Shown here one piece after another: positions 18,870 through 27,970 of a stretch of DNA of 64,000 nt. The stretch spans positions 904,112 through 968,111 of the forward strand of contig NZ_LN811350.1 in assembly GCF_001006805.1 (NCBI RefSeq), given 5' to 3'. Under the pieces are notes generated by a model that worked only from the letters and a program-made list of their open reading frames with translations, searched no databases and had not been told where the DNA came from. The first letter of the stretch is position 1. Each line of letters opens with the position of its first letter. Both the position numbers and the translations under genes were made by a program. This stretch comes from Microvirga massiliensis. Lineage in GTDB: Bacteria; Pseudomonadota; Alphaproteobacteria; Rhizobiales; Beijerinckiaceae.

Positions 18870-21007
18870 GCAAGGCTCCTCCCCCGGAGGGCAGTGATGG
18901 AGCCGGCTTGCCCGGCAGCCTGCGCACGAACCCGCAGCTCGCCCAATGGCTTCGCTTTTCTCCGAGCGGGTTCGTCGAGGTCTCGCCAGGAAAGATCGAG
19001 ATCGGCCAGGGAATTCTCACGGCTCTTGCCCAGATCGCAGCCGACGAGCTCGATGTGAGTCTCGAGCGCATACGAATGGTTGCGGCGAGCACGGCGCGAA
19101 GCCCAGACGAGGGTGTCACCTCGGGAAGCCTGTCGGTTCAGAATTGCGGGACGGCGCTGCGATTCGCCTGCGCGGACGCGAGAGCCATCTATCTTGCTGC
19201 GGCGGCCGCGCAAATCGGCGTTCCCGCCGAAGTGCTCGACATCCAGGACGGGACGATCATCGGACCGGGCAACGCCCGCACGAGCTACTGGGAACTGGCA
19301 GATTCCATATCCCTCGCCGTGAACGCGACCGCGACGGCCAAACCGAAGGCGGTTTCGGCGCGCACGGTCGCGGGAACGGCCGCGGCGCGTCGTGACATCC
19401 CCGCCAAAGTCTTCGGCCCGGCAGGCTTTATCCACGACCTGAGATTGCCGGGCATGCTGCACGGGCGGGTGCTCAGGCCCCAATCTCCCGGCGCAAGGCT
19501 GCTGTCGCTCGACGAGGCAGCCGTGCAGGATATCGCCGGGTTCGTTGGCGTCGTCCGCGACGGAAACTTCATCGGCGTGATCGCCGAGACCGAAGAAGGG
19601 GCGCACACTGCCCTGCTTCGGCTCCGGGGCGGTGCCCTCTGGTCGGACGGCGAAACTCTGCCGGATGAGGTGCAATTGCCAGCGTGGCTCAAGAGCCAGC
19701 CGTGCGAGTCGAGCATCGTCGCCAGCCGCGAGGCGGGAACCGGTGCCACCGTGGCGCGAACGCTTCGGCGCGAATACTCGCGTCCTTTCCTGGCCCATGC
19801 ATCGATTGCCCCTTCCTGTGCGCTCGCGCAGTGGAGCGAGAGTGGCGTCCACGTCTGGAGCCATAGCCAGGGAATCTACAATCTCCGGGCCGATCTGAGC
19901 CTGGTGCTCTCGACGCCTCCTGACAAGATTGTGGTCGAGCACGTGGAGGGGGCAGGTTGCTACGGTCATAACGGGGCGGACGACGTGGCACTCGATGCGG
20001 TGCTTCTCGCTCGCGCGACAGGTGGACGTCCGGTCCGGGTGCAGTGGTCCCGCGAGGATGAACTCGTTCATGCGCCCTTCGGGGCCGCCATGGCGATCGG
20101 GATCGAGGCCGATTTCGACGAAGGCGGCGAGATCGTCGGCTGGCGGCACGAGATCTGGGGCAATGGCCATGTCGCACGGCCGGGGCGAGCCGAGGTCCCT
20201 CGGCTGCTCGCGGCGACGGAACTCGCGAAGCCGTTTGCACGCGTTCCTGCATCGAATCCGCCGCTGGCGAGCGGCGGCGGAGCGGAGCGGAACGCGGTGC
20301 CGTTCTACGAATTTCCGTCATGGCGGATTATGAGCCACCGGGTGCTCGCGCAACCTCTCAGGACATCTTCCCTGCGGTCGCTCGGGGCCTTCGCCAATGT
20401 CTTCGCCATCGAGTCGTTCCTGGACGAACTCGCGGAAGAGCGGGGCGAAGATCCGGTCGCGTTTCGCCTGCGCCATCTGCGCGACCCGCGGGCGCGCACC
20501 GTCCTGGAGGCTGCCGCGGCCCGTGCCGCCTGGGCGTCGTGGGAAAAGCGCGACGGTGTCGGGCACGGCGTCGGATGCGCCCGCTACAAGAATTCCGGTG
20601 CGTATTGTGCGGTCGTTTCGGAGGTCGAGGGCGATGCCGAGATCCGGGTCAAGCGGCTCGTGATCGCCGTCGATGTCGGCGAGGTCATCAACCCGGACGG
20701 CGTCGCGAACCAGATCGAGGGTGGGGCCATCCAGGCGACGAGCTGGACGCTCAAGGAGGCCGTCCGCTTCGACCGGAACCGCGTGACGAGCGATTCTTGG
20801 GAGAATTACCCGATCCTCCGGTTCTCGGAGGTTCCCGCGGTCGAAGTGGAGATCGTCTCCCGTCCGGACGAGCCACCGCTCGGGGCCGGCGAGGCCGCTC
20901 TCGGTCCCACGGCCGCGGCAATCGCAAACGCTGTATCCGATGCTCTGGGCATACGGATACGCGATCTCCCCATGACCCGTGATCGAATCATCGCCGCGAT
21001 GGCATAG
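18866..21007 (+). CDS. Molybdopterin-binding large subunit of a molybdenum hydroxylase (IorB/NicB-like)
   Basis: Catalytic subunit, 713 residues, that hydroxylates an aromatic or heterocyclic ring using water. It has the tandem molybdopterin-domain layout of the IorB/NicB group: EIGQGILTALAQIAADELDV, a PDEGVTSGSLSVQNCG segment, an FAL-like loop (RRDIPAKVFGPAGFIHDLRLPGMLHGRV) and QWSREDELVHAPFG. The C-terminal PPLGAGEAALGPTAAAIANA contains the expected catalytic Glu (GAGE). Unlike NicB, no C-terminal cytochrome c motifs (CxxCH) are present, so the electron acceptor must be a separate protein. It has no Tat leader. It is translationally coupled to the small subunit. Confidence 0.9.
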   Translation: MSKAPPPEGSDGAGLPGSLRTNPQLAQWLRFSPSGFVEVSPGKIEIGQGILTALAQIAADELDVSLERIRMVAASTARSPDEGVTSGSLSVQNCGTALRFACADARAIYLAAAAAQIGVPAEVLDIQDGTIIGPGNARTSYWELADSISLAVNATATAKPKAVSARTVAGTAAARRDIPAKVFGPAGFIHDLRLPGMLHGRVLRPQSPGARLLSLDEAAVQDIAGFVGVVRDGNFIGVIAETEEGAHTALLRLRGGALWSDGETLPDEVQLPAWLKSQPCESSIVASREAGTGATVARTLRREYSRPFLAHASIAPSCALAQWSESGVHVWSHSQGIYNLRADLSLVLSTPPDKIVVEHVEGAGCYGHNGADDVALDAVLLARATGGRPVRVQWSREDELVHAPFGAAMAIGIEADFDEGGEIVGWRHEIWGNGHVARPGRAEVPRLLAATELAKPFARVPASNPPLASGGGAERNAVPFYEFPSWRIMSHRVLAQPLRTSSLRSLGAFANVFAIESFLDELAEERGEDPVAFRLRHLRDPRARTVLEAAAARAAWASWEKRDGVGHGVGCARYKNSGAYCAVVSEVEGDAEIRVKRLVIAVDVGEVINPDGVANQIEGGAIQATSWTLKEAVRFDRNRVTSDSWENYPILRFSEVPAVEVEIVSRPDEPPLGAGEAALGPTAAAIANAVSDALGIRIRDLPMTRDRIIAAMA

Positions 21008-21013
21008 GTATGC

Positions 21014-21709
21014 ATGAACAAGCTCAGAATTCTCAGCGGAGGCGCGGCGCAGGGACTGGTGAGTGGGCTGGCTGCACAGTTCGAGCACGCGACCGGCTTT
21101 TCGATCGCAGGCGAGTTCAGCGCAGTCGGGCGGATGAAATCTAGGCTCCGCAACGGGACTCCGGCGGACGCCGTCATCCTGACCTCGGCCGTGATTGAGG
21201 AACTCACGCGGGACGGCCATGTCACCGGAGGATCCGCTGTCGCCCTCGGTACCGTCCAGACCGGTGTTGCCGTCCGCTGCGGTGATCAGGCTCCGCGGGT
21301 GGACACGACCGACACTCTGAGAAACACGCTTCTCGCTGCGGATGAGATATTCATTCCCGACTTTCAGCAGGCCACCGCTGGCGTCCACTTCGCCAAGGTG
21401 CTCCGTACGCTCGGCATCTGGAATGAGGTCGAGCCGCGTCTCAGGAGCTTTCCGAACGGAGCGACCGCGATGCGGGAGCTTGCGGCTGCGACGAGTGCAC
21501 GCCCGATCGGCTGCACGCAGGTGACGGAGATCGTGAACACACCGGGAGTCCGCCTCGTCGGTTCCCTTCCGCCGGGATGCGAACTCGCGACGGTCTACAC
21601 GGCGGCGGTTTGCACGGGAGCCCAACACCCGGAAGAGGCGCGGGCATTGATCGCACTCCTGTCCGGTGACGGCGCCCGCCAGATCCGCGAGCGCCTCGGT
21701 TTCATGTGA
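21014..21709 (+). CDS. ModA-like substrate-binding domain protein without signal peptide
   Basis: A 231-residue protein with the fold signature of molybdate/tungstate binding proteins: ILSGGAAQGLVSGLAAQFEHATG, a GRMKSRLRNGTPADAVILTSAVIEELTRDG segment, and PIGCTQVTEIVNTPGVRLVGSLPPG near the hinge. The N-terminus (MNKLRILSGGAA) has no leader, so it probably stays in the cytosol, unlike a transporter-linked ModA. It lies 6 bases after the Mo-subunit gene, last in the operon. A role in cofactor supply, or sensing of the enzyme's substrate, is inference. Confidence 0.75.
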   Translation: MNKLRILSGGAAQGLVSGLAAQFEHATGFSIAGEFSAVGRMKSRLRNGTPADAVILTSAVIEELTRDGHVTGGSAVALGTVQTGVAVRCGDQAPRVDTTDTLRNTLLAADEIFIPDFQQATAGVHFAKVLRTLGIWNEVEPRLRSFPNGATAMRELAAATSARPIGCTQVTEIVNTPGVRLVGSLPPGCELATVYTAAVCTGAQHPEEARALIALLSGDGARQIRERLGFM

Positions 21710-21780
21710 AGTCCTGAGGGGAGATGACCACGAGGCTGTGGCTCCACATCAGGATTATGAGCCGGAGGCGGGGCGATCCA

Positions 21781-21890
21781 TCCTTAGACGGGTAGATTGC
21801 TTCACTTTGTTCGCAATGACGAAGAGGGTTTGAGGGCGGGCTGTGCAGGGCCGGAAACGGAGTAGCGCCGGACCCACTGCCGTCCTTGTG
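21781..21890 (-). repeat. Copy 1 of a ~110-bp intergenic repeat with one palindromic-element arm
   Basis: The reverse complement of this stretch matches 44159-44268 with few differences, including an uninterrupted identical block of about 46 bases (CACAAGGACGGCAGTGGGTC onwards). Its left part (21793-21826) is the GCAATGACG/GCAATC arm also found at 5331-5408. It sits in the 355-base gap between the ModA-like gene and the cyclase gene. Confidence 0.8.
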
Positions 21891-21929
21891 AGCCGCAGAC
21901 GTGATGCACAGCCCGTCCGCCACACCTCC

Positions 21930-21960
21930 GTCATTGCGAGCCGCAGGCAAAGCAATCCAG
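21930..21960 (+). repeat. Second arm of the dispersed palindromic repeat
   Basis: CGTCATTGCGAGCCGCAGG...AGCAATCCAG, the same family as 5331-5408 and 43992-44080, in the gap between the ModA-like gene and the cyclase gene. Confidence 0.65.
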
Positions 21961-22065
21961 AGTCATGCGCATGACTTCCGAATTTCTGCGCAGGGCTCGC
22001 CATTCGAAAGCGCATCCGGCTATGTGATGCAGCACCGCCGATTGGGCGTTACGTCAAGCTCGTGT

Positions 22066-25000
22066 TCACGCCCTGAAGCGTGCGAGGATATTTTCCAGCA
22101 TCCGGACCGCACTGGCCTTATCGACTTTCTGCATGTCGAGTATGACCTTCAGGCCGTCCTGCTCCTCTCGAATGATCCTCTGTTCCGATGCCAGCCGATC
22201 AGATCCGCCGATGACTTTGTAGTTGCGGACCGGCTTGGAAAAGCCCTTCGCCAGAACGGGGCTCTGCTCCTCGGCCACAACGATGTCTTTGACGAGCGAG
22301 TAGGTTTCATGACTGATGAGAATGCCGCCCGGTTCGGCAAATGACTGCAGCCGCGATGCGAGGTTCACGGCGCTGCCGATGATCGTGTAGTCCATGCGGT
22401 CCTCGCTGCCGAAATTGCCCACGGTGCAATAGCCGGTGTTGATTCCAATCCTAAGTTCGAACGGTTTCTCCAATCCGGCGTCGCGCCATTCGGCCTGAAG
22501 CTCCCGCATGCGGGCCTGCATGGCAATGGCCATGGCAACACAGGCCGCGGCGTCCTCCCTGACGCCCTTGGTCTCCGGATCGCCGAAGAATGCCAGGATC
22601 GCGTCACCGACATATTTGTCGATCGTTGCTCCGTGATCCAGCGCGATCTTCGCCATCTCCGTGAGATAATGATTGAGGAGGGACGTCAGCTCTTCGGATT
22701 CAAGATCATCGGTTGTCGCCGTGAAATCTGCGATATCGGAAAAGAAGATCGTCAGCTTCTTGCGGTTCGAGGCGATCTCGACGCTCTGCTCACCCGTGAA
22801 AATCGACGAGTAGACCTGGGGCGACAGGTATTTCGAGAGCTTCGTCGACAGCACCTCCAGCTCTCGCTTCTGTTCGCTCACGATCTCATTGGCGAGGTCA
22901 GCCTGGCGCTTGGCCTCGCGGATGGCCTCTTCGGCGCGCTTGATCTCGGTAATGTTCGTATAGACGGCGACGGTGCCCCCTTCTGCGGTCTTCCGTTCGT
23001 TGATCTGGATCCAGCGGCCGTCGGCACGGCGTTGGACATGGGCCTCGCCCGGCTGTCGATGCTTCGTCAAGCGCTCGGCGATCCAGTCGTCCTCCCGCCC
23101 CTTGGCGTCCGCGACGAGACCTTGCTCGACGGCCTTGCGGATGAGCAATTCATAAGGTGTCCCGGGCGCCGGCACACCCAGCCCCGGATAGAGGATTTCG
23201 CCATATGCGCTGTTGCAGACGATCAGTCGGTCCTCCGCGTCGTACAACGAAAAGCCTTCCGAGATCGATTCGATCGCTTCGGTCAGCCGTTGCTCGCTGC
23301 GCCGGAACGCAATCTCTGCCTCCTTGGGGGCCGTGACGTCGCTCCACGAGCCGACGACCTCGACCGGTTCACCGTCGCGGTTTCGGATCAGGTGCTGCTC
23401 GTCAATCACCCAGCAATAGGTGCCGTCCTTTCTGAGGAACCTGTACTCGACCGTGTGGCGTCCTTTCTCGAAGAGGCGGACGGACTCGGCCTCGACACGC
23501 GCGAGGTCGTCGGGGTGCACGCGGCGCCGCCAGAAGTCGGCGTCTTCAAGATATTCGCGCGGCTCGTAACCGAGCCAGTCGGTGATGTTCTCGCTTACGA
23601 AGGTCGGCGCAAAATCACCCGTCGCCTTGTAGCTGTAGATCACGGCCGGTGCGCACGACATGAGATGCACGAGGCGCTCCTGTGCCGCGACGAGTGCCTC
23701 ACTGAGTTGCCGTCGCGCTGTGATGTCGTTCCAGGACCCGACCACCTCGACCGGCTCACCCGCTGCATCGCGCAGCACCTGCAGTTCGTCGCTCACCCAG
23801 CAATAGCTGCCGTCCTTCTTGCGGAAGCGGTACTCGCTGGCGAGCCGTTCCTCCTCGAAGAGGCGTGAATAGGCTTTCAGGATGCGCGGCGTATCCTGGG
23901 GGTGGATTCGAACTTCCCAGAAGTCCGGACTCTGGAGATACTCCTCGCGCTCATAGCCGAGCAGTTCTTTGACGTTCTGGCTGATGAAGGTCGGCGCATA
24001 GTCGCCGCTCGCCTTGAAGCTGTAGATCACGGCCGGTGACGTAGCGAGCAGGTGCTCGATCCGCTCCCGGGCCGCCGCCGCGGCTTCCTCCGCCTTCTTG
24101 CGCTCGGTGACATCGCTCCAGGAGCCGACCACTTCGACCGGCTGGCCCTCTTCATCGCGGATCAAGTGCTGCTCGTCATTCACCCAGCAATAGGTACCAT
24201 CCTTTTTCAGGAAGCGGTACTCGACCGTATTGCGGCCCTTCCTGAACAGCTGGAATGCCTCTGCCTCCACACGCACGAGGTCTTCGGGATGTACGCAGCG
24301 ACGCCAGAAATCGGCATCCTCGAGGTACTCCTGCGGCTCGTAACCGAGCCAGTCCCTGATGTTCTCACTCACGAAGGTCGGCGCGAAATCACCTGTTGCC
24401 TTGTAGCTGTAGATCACGGCCGGTGCAGACGTCAGCAAGTGCACGATACGGTCCTGCGCCGCGACCAGCGCTTCGCCAATCTGCCTACGTGCCGTCACGT
24501 CGTTCCACGAGCCGACCACTTCGGTCGGCTCGCCCGCCGCGTCATGCAGCACCTGCAGTTCGTCGCTCACCCAGCAATAGCTGCCGTCCTTCTTGCGGAA
24601 GCGGTACTCGACACAGAGGTGGCCATCCTCGAAGAGGCGACCATAGTCGGCGAGGATGCGTGGAGCATCCTCCGGATGAATGCGGCTTTCCCAGAAATCG
24701 GGACTTTCGAGATATTCCTCGCGCTCGTAGCCGAGCAGATCCTTCACGTTCTGGCTGATGAAGGTTGGCGCATAGTCACCGCCCGCCTTGAAGCTGTAGA
24801 TCACGGCCGGTGACGTAGCGAGCAGCCGTTCGATTCGGTCCTGGGCCGCCACTGCGGCTTCCTCGGCTTGCTTGCGCTCGGTGATATCACTCCAGGAGCC
24901 GACCACCTCTTCCGGCTGGCCGTCCGCGTCGCGAATCAGGTGCTGTGCGTCGTTGACCCAGCAATAGGTGCAGTCTTTCCGGAGGAACCGGTACTCGACC

Positions 25001-25812
25001 GCGTGGCGGCCTTTTCTGAACAGCTGGACGGACTCGGCCTCCACACGGGCGAGGTCGTCGGGATGCACGCAGCGCCGCCAGAAATCGGCGTTCTCCAGGT
25101 ATTCCCGCGGCTCGTAACCGAGCCAGTCCATGAGGTTTTCGCTCACGAAGGTCGGCGCGAAGTCGCCCGTCGCCTTGTAGCTGTAGATGACGGCAGGAGA
25201 ACTCGCGAGCAACCGGGACAGGCGGGCATGCGCAGCCGCCTTCTCCGCCTCCGCCGCCCGGCGTGCCGTGATGTCGCTCCAGGAGCCGACGATCTCGAGG
25301 GGCTGACCATTGGTGCCGCGGATCAGATGCTGCTCGTCGTTCACCCAGCAGTAGCTGCCGTCCCGTTTCCGGAAGCGGTATTCCACCGCATGCACGCCAT
25401 TCTGGAAGAATGTGGCGATCACTTCCTCGACGCGGGCGAGGTCATCGGGATGGACACGGTCACGCCAGAAAGAGGGATCCTGGAGATACGCGGCCGGTGT
25501 GTAGCCGAACACGCCCCTGATATTCTCGCTGACGAATGTGGGGGCATAGTCGCCGAACGCCTTGAAGCTGTAGATGACTGCGGGAGACGAACTGAGCAGC
25601 CGCGCGAGGCGCTCCTGGGCCGCTTCATGCGCCTCCTTCAATCTTCGGCGGGCGCGGTTCTCATGCTCCCGTTCGGCGTTCCTGAGAGCCTGCTCGATGA
25701 TGGCCGCGGCGCCCTGGATATCGATACCGTTCGGTGAGACCTGCAGGACCTGATGAAGCGCGGCCGTGGCGTTCCGGACGTGCTCCCTGGTGGATTCCCG
25801 AGATGTCGTCAT
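22066..25812 (-). CDS. Multi-PAS class III adenylate cyclase
   Basis: A signalling protein of 1248 residues without transmembrane segments. After a ~65-residue helical N-terminus come six near-identical PAS/PAC units of exactly 129 residues each (about residues 67-840), a seventh divergent PAS (about 840-960), a coiled-coil linker and a class III nucleotide cyclase domain (about 1010-1200). The cyclase has metal Asp1026 (FFSDIADFT) and Asp1070 (KYVGDAILAFFGD), purine-selecting Lys1066 and Asp1141 typical of adenylate specificity, and transition-state Asn1150/Arg1154 (VNLASRL), so it is predicted active. The start at 25812 has AGGA upstream; an ATG at 25836 adds 8 residues. It is a single-gene unit with no partner. 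The ligand of the PAS repeats is unknown. Confidence 0.9.
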   Translation of the reverse strand: MTTSRESTREHVRNATAALHQVLQVSPNGIDIQGAAAIIEQALRNAEREHENRARRRLKEAHEAAQERLARLLSSSPAVIYSFKAFGDYAPTFVSENIRGVFGYTPAAYLQDPSFWRDRVHPDDLARVEEVIATFFQNGVHAVEYRFRKRDGSYCWVNDEQHLIRGTNGQPLEIVGSWSDITARRAAEAEKAAAHARLSRLLASSPAVIYSYKATGDFAPTFVSENLMDWLGYEPREYLENADFWRRCVHPDDLARVEAESVQLFRKGRHAVEYRFLRKDCTYCWVNDAQHLIRDADGQPEEVVGSWSDITERKQAEEAAVAAQDRIERLLATSPAVIYSFKAGGDYAPTFISQNVKDLLGYEREEYLESPDFWESRIHPEDAPRILADYGRLFEDGHLCVEYRFRKKDGSYCWVSDELQVLHDAAGEPTEVVGSWNDVTARRQIGEALVAAQDRIVHLLTSAPAVIYSYKATGDFAPTFVSENIRDWLGYEPQEYLEDADFWRRCVHPEDLVRVEAEAFQLFRKGRNTVEYRFLKKDGTYCWVNDEQHLIRDEEGQPVEVVGSWSDVTERKKAEEAAAAARERIEHLLATSPAVIYSFKASGDYAPTFISQNVKELLGYEREEYLQSPDFWEVRIHPQDTPRILKAYSRLFEEERLASEYRFRKKDGSYCWVSDELQVLRDAAGEPVEVVGSWNDITARRQLSEALVAAQERLVHLMSCAPAVIYSYKATGDFAPTFVSENITDWLGYEPREYLEDADFWRRRVHPDDLARVEAESVRLFEKGRHTVEYRFLRKDGTYCWVIDEQHLIRNRDGEPVEVVGSWSDVTAPKEAEIAFRRSEQRLTEAIESISEGFSLYDAEDRLIVCNSAYGEILYPGLGVPAPGTPYELLIRKAVEQGLVADAKGREDDWIAERLTKHRQPGEAHVQRRADGRWIQINERKTAEGGTVAVYTNITEIKRAEEAIREAKRQADLANEIVSEQKRELEVLSTKLSKYLSPQVYSSIFTGEQSVEIASNRKKLTIFFSDIADFTATTDDLESEELTSLLNHYLTEMAKIALDHGATIDKYVGDAILAFFGDPETKGVREDAAACVAMAIAMQARMRELQAEWRDAGLEKPFELRIGINTGYCTVGNFGSEDRMDYTIIGSAVNLASRLQSFAEPGGILISHETYSLVKDIVVAEEQSPVLAKGFSKPVRNYKVIGGSDRLASEQRIIREEQDGLKVILDMQKVDKASAVRMLENILARFRA
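23293..25614 (-). repeat. Six in-frame tandem 387-bp PAS-encoding repeats
   Basis: The motif PAVIYSxKA recurs at a fixed 129-residue spacing six times. Units alternate in type: units 2, 4 and 6 share KATGDFAPTFVSEN and WLGYEP with DFWRR, while units 3 and 5 share GDYAPTFISQNVK and LLGYEREEYL. This indicates that a 774-bp two-PAS block was duplicated. Unit 1 is the most divergent. Confidence 0.85.
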
Positions 25813-26012
25813 GGCCCGAGATCCTCGACCACGCATTCACGAGCGTGGTCAAACTAAGCTGATCACGCCGCGTCTACCTGCCGATATATCCTAAGGCCCG
25901 CATTCTTTCACCCTGTGTCGCGCCTCGCACTCGACAGAGGCCCTGGCCGATGCCGCTGCCGGGGAAGCATGACTCTCGTGGGCACCGGAACTGCTCAGCT
26001 TGCCAAACGAGT

Positions 26013-26042
26013 GGGCCGCCGGAGCAGCATCTCCGGCGGCCC
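26013..26042 (-). terminator. Terminator of the proVWX-like operon
   Basis: Perfect 12-bp stem GGGCCGCCGGAG / CTCCGGCGGCCC with loop CAGCAT, 24 bases past the stop codon of the binding-protein gene. Confidence 0.7.
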
Positions 26043-26066
26043 GTCGCTCGTTGCGTGATCGTCGCG

Positions 26067-26954
26067 CTACGATGCTGACGGCATCTCGCCCGTCAGCCAG
26101 TATTTCACGCGTGCCGGATGCTCCGTGATGTACTTTTCGACGGCTTCGTCGACCGAGGTTTCATTGGCAGCCGACATGGCGCTCTGAAGCTCGTCGATCG
26201 GCAAGTGCATGCGCATCAGGAACTGCGCTACTTTCGGGTAGTCGTTCTGGAAGTCCTGGCGGGAGATGACGTAGACACGCTCGATACCGCCCAGGGCGTT
26301 CTTCGGATCGTCCAGGTAGCGCAGCTCGTATTTTCCGAACATCCAGTGCGGGCTCCAGCCCGTCGCCACGATCCATTCCTTCTTGCGGATCGCACGGTCG
26401 AGAGCGGCTACCATCGCGGCATCGCTCGCTGTCGTGAGGTTGTAATCATCCAGATCGTAGGTCTTGAGCGCCTCCTTGGAGAGACGTGTGAGACCTGCGC
26501 CAGGGTCGATGCCCTGCACCTTGCCACCCAGCTTCTTCTGGACGTCCTCCTTGGCGAGATCGGCAATCGAGGAAACCTGATCCTCCGGGACGTAGGATGG
26601 CACGACCCAGCCGAGCTTGGCATCCGTATAGATCACGCCGAGCTGCACGGCCTTGTTGCCGACGCGGGCCCAGTAGTCCTTGTGGGTTTCCGGCAGCCAG
26701 GCCATCATCATGAGATCGATGTCACCCTTGGCGACGCCCTGGTATTGGGGCGCAATATCCGTCTGGACCAGCTCCACCTTATGATCGAGATTGGTCTCGA
26801 TCAGCTTCTTGGTGAGTTTCGTGACGAATTCCGCATCGGCCCAAGCCGTCCAGCCAATCTTGATAGGGGCCTTCTGCTCTTGCGCGTGAGCGGCGCCCGT
26901 GAGGCTCAAGGCCAAGCCCGCCGTGAAAGCAGCGCGGGCAAGCGTCTTCAACAT
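26067..26954 (-). CDS. Glycine betaine/proline betaine-type ABC transporter substrate-binding protein
   Basis: Periplasmic OpuAC/ProX-type receptor of 295 residues. It has a signal peptide (LKTLARAAFTAGLALSLTGAAHA), then IKIGWTAWADAEFVTKLTKKLIE, DIDLMMMAWLPETHKDYW, GIDPGAGLTRLSKEAL and VATGWSPHWMFGKYELRYLDDP. The Trp residues in AWLPETH and GWSPHW match those that form the aromatic cage for quaternary amines in this family. It is last in the operon after the ATPase and permease genes. The ligand could be glycine betaine, choline or a related betaine. Confidence 0.88.
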   Translation of the reverse strand: MLKTLARAAFTAGLALSLTGAAHAQEQKAPIKIGWTAWADAEFVTKLTKKLIETNLDHKVELVQTDIAPQYQGVAKGDIDLMMMAWLPETHKDYWARVGNKAVQLGVIYTDAKLGWVVPSYVPEDQVSSIADLAKEDVQKKLGGKVQGIDPGAGLTRLSKEALKTYDLDDYNLTTASDAAMVAALDRAIRKKEWIVATGWSPHWMFGKYELRYLDDPKNALGGIERVYVISRQDFQNDYPKVAQFLMRMHLPIDELQSAMSAANETSVDEAVEKYITEHPARVKYWLTGEMPSAS

Positions 26955-27014
26955 GAGAATCCTCCTTCTGAGATTCGGGTTGGGGAGTTCCGACGACAGT
27001 CGTCGCGGTGTCCG

Positions 27015-27950
27015 TCAGGTGCCAGCCCTGACGAAATCCGTTCCTGTTCCTGCCGTTTCCGTTTCGGCTCTTTCCGGTTTAGCCGTCGAGCCGGTGCGAG
27101 ACGGGAGCATGCGCGGCAACTGCAGGGCTGCCGGGCGCGAGAGACTCTGTGTCAGCCTGTCGAGGATGATCGCGAGAACGACGACTGCGAGTCCGCCCTC
27201 GAAGCCCAGCCCGACATCGAGTCTCTGGATGCCGGTGAGTACCGTGTTGCCCAAGCCGCCGGCGCCGATCATCGAGGCGATGACCACCATGGACAGAGCG
27301 AGCATGATCGTCTGGTTCACCCCCGCCATGATGGAGGGTAGGGCTAGCGGGAACTGAACCTTCGTGAGCAATTGCCGATCGGTGCAGCCGAATGCGAGGC
27401 CCGCCTCGACATATTCACGGTTCACCTGCGTGAGTCCGAGCGCGGTGAGGCGCACGACGGGTGGCATCGAGAAGATCACCGTCGCGATCGTGCCCGGCAC
27501 GGCGCCAAGACCGAAGAACATGGCCGCCGGGATCAGGTAGACGAAGGCCGGCATGGTCTGCATCAGGTCGAGCACCGGACGCGTGAGCAGGGCCGCAAGC
27601 CGGCTCCGCGCCATCACGATACCGAGCGGGATCCCGATCGTGACTGCGATCGCCGTGGCCCCGATGATGAGCGCAAGAGTCTCGATCGTCTCCTTCCAGA
27701 GGTCCATGAAGGTGATCAGCAGGAGCGCAGCCAAGGTGAAGGACGCGAAGCGCCAGCCCGTGCGCCAGAGCGCAAGTGCCGCAAGGGCGGCAATGAAGAC
27801 GGGCGTCGGGACCCAGAGGAGTATATCTCGGATACCCTCGACGAAGAGGCCGATTCCGTCTGCGACGGCATCGAGGGCCGGCGAGAAATTGTCGAGAATG
27901 TACTGGACGACGGCGTCGGCGCCCGCCCCGATGCGGAACTCGTAATCCAT
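27015..27950 (-). CDS. Betaine ABC transporter permease (ProW/OpuAB-like)
   Basis: Inner-membrane subunit of 311 residues with about six or seven membrane segments. The permease EAA loop is YVEAGLAFGCTDRQLLTKVQFPLALPSIMAGVNQ, matching the ProW group. LDLMQTMPAFVYLIPAAMFFGLG and MVVIASMIGAGGLG are also typical. The ATG at 27950 follows AAGGAT; the frame is open upstream into the ATPase gene but without similarity. It sits between the ATPase (20 bases) and binding-protein genes. The C-terminal ~35 residues are polar and rich in Thr and Glu. Confidence 0.9.
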   Translation of the reverse strand: MDYEFRIGAGADAVVQYILDNFSPALDAVADGIGLFVEGIRDILLWVPTPVFIAALAALALWRTGWRFASFTLAALLLITFMDLWKETIETLALIIGATAIAVTIGIPLGIVMARSRLAALLTRPVLDLMQTMPAFVYLIPAAMFFGLGAVPGTIATVIFSMPPVVRLTALGLTQVNREYVEAGLAFGCTDRQLLTKVQFPLALPSIMAGVNQTIMLALSMVVIASMIGAGGLGNTVLTGIQRLDVGLGFEGGLAVVVLAIILDRLTQSLSRPAALQLPRMLPSRTGSTAKPERAETETAGTGTDFVRAGT

Positions 27951-27970
27951 GGTTATCCTTTCGCGCGCAC

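Noticed and set aside
22633..23868. Long plus-strand open frames across the PAS repeats, including 24052-24813 and 24868-25737
   Set aside because: Antisense to the adenylate cyclase. The apparent repeats in these frames only mirror the PAS repeats.
23293..25614. Regular repeats that might suggest a CRISPR array
   Set aside because: The period is 387 bp and coding; each unit is a PAS domain in frame, with no short repeat/spacer structure.
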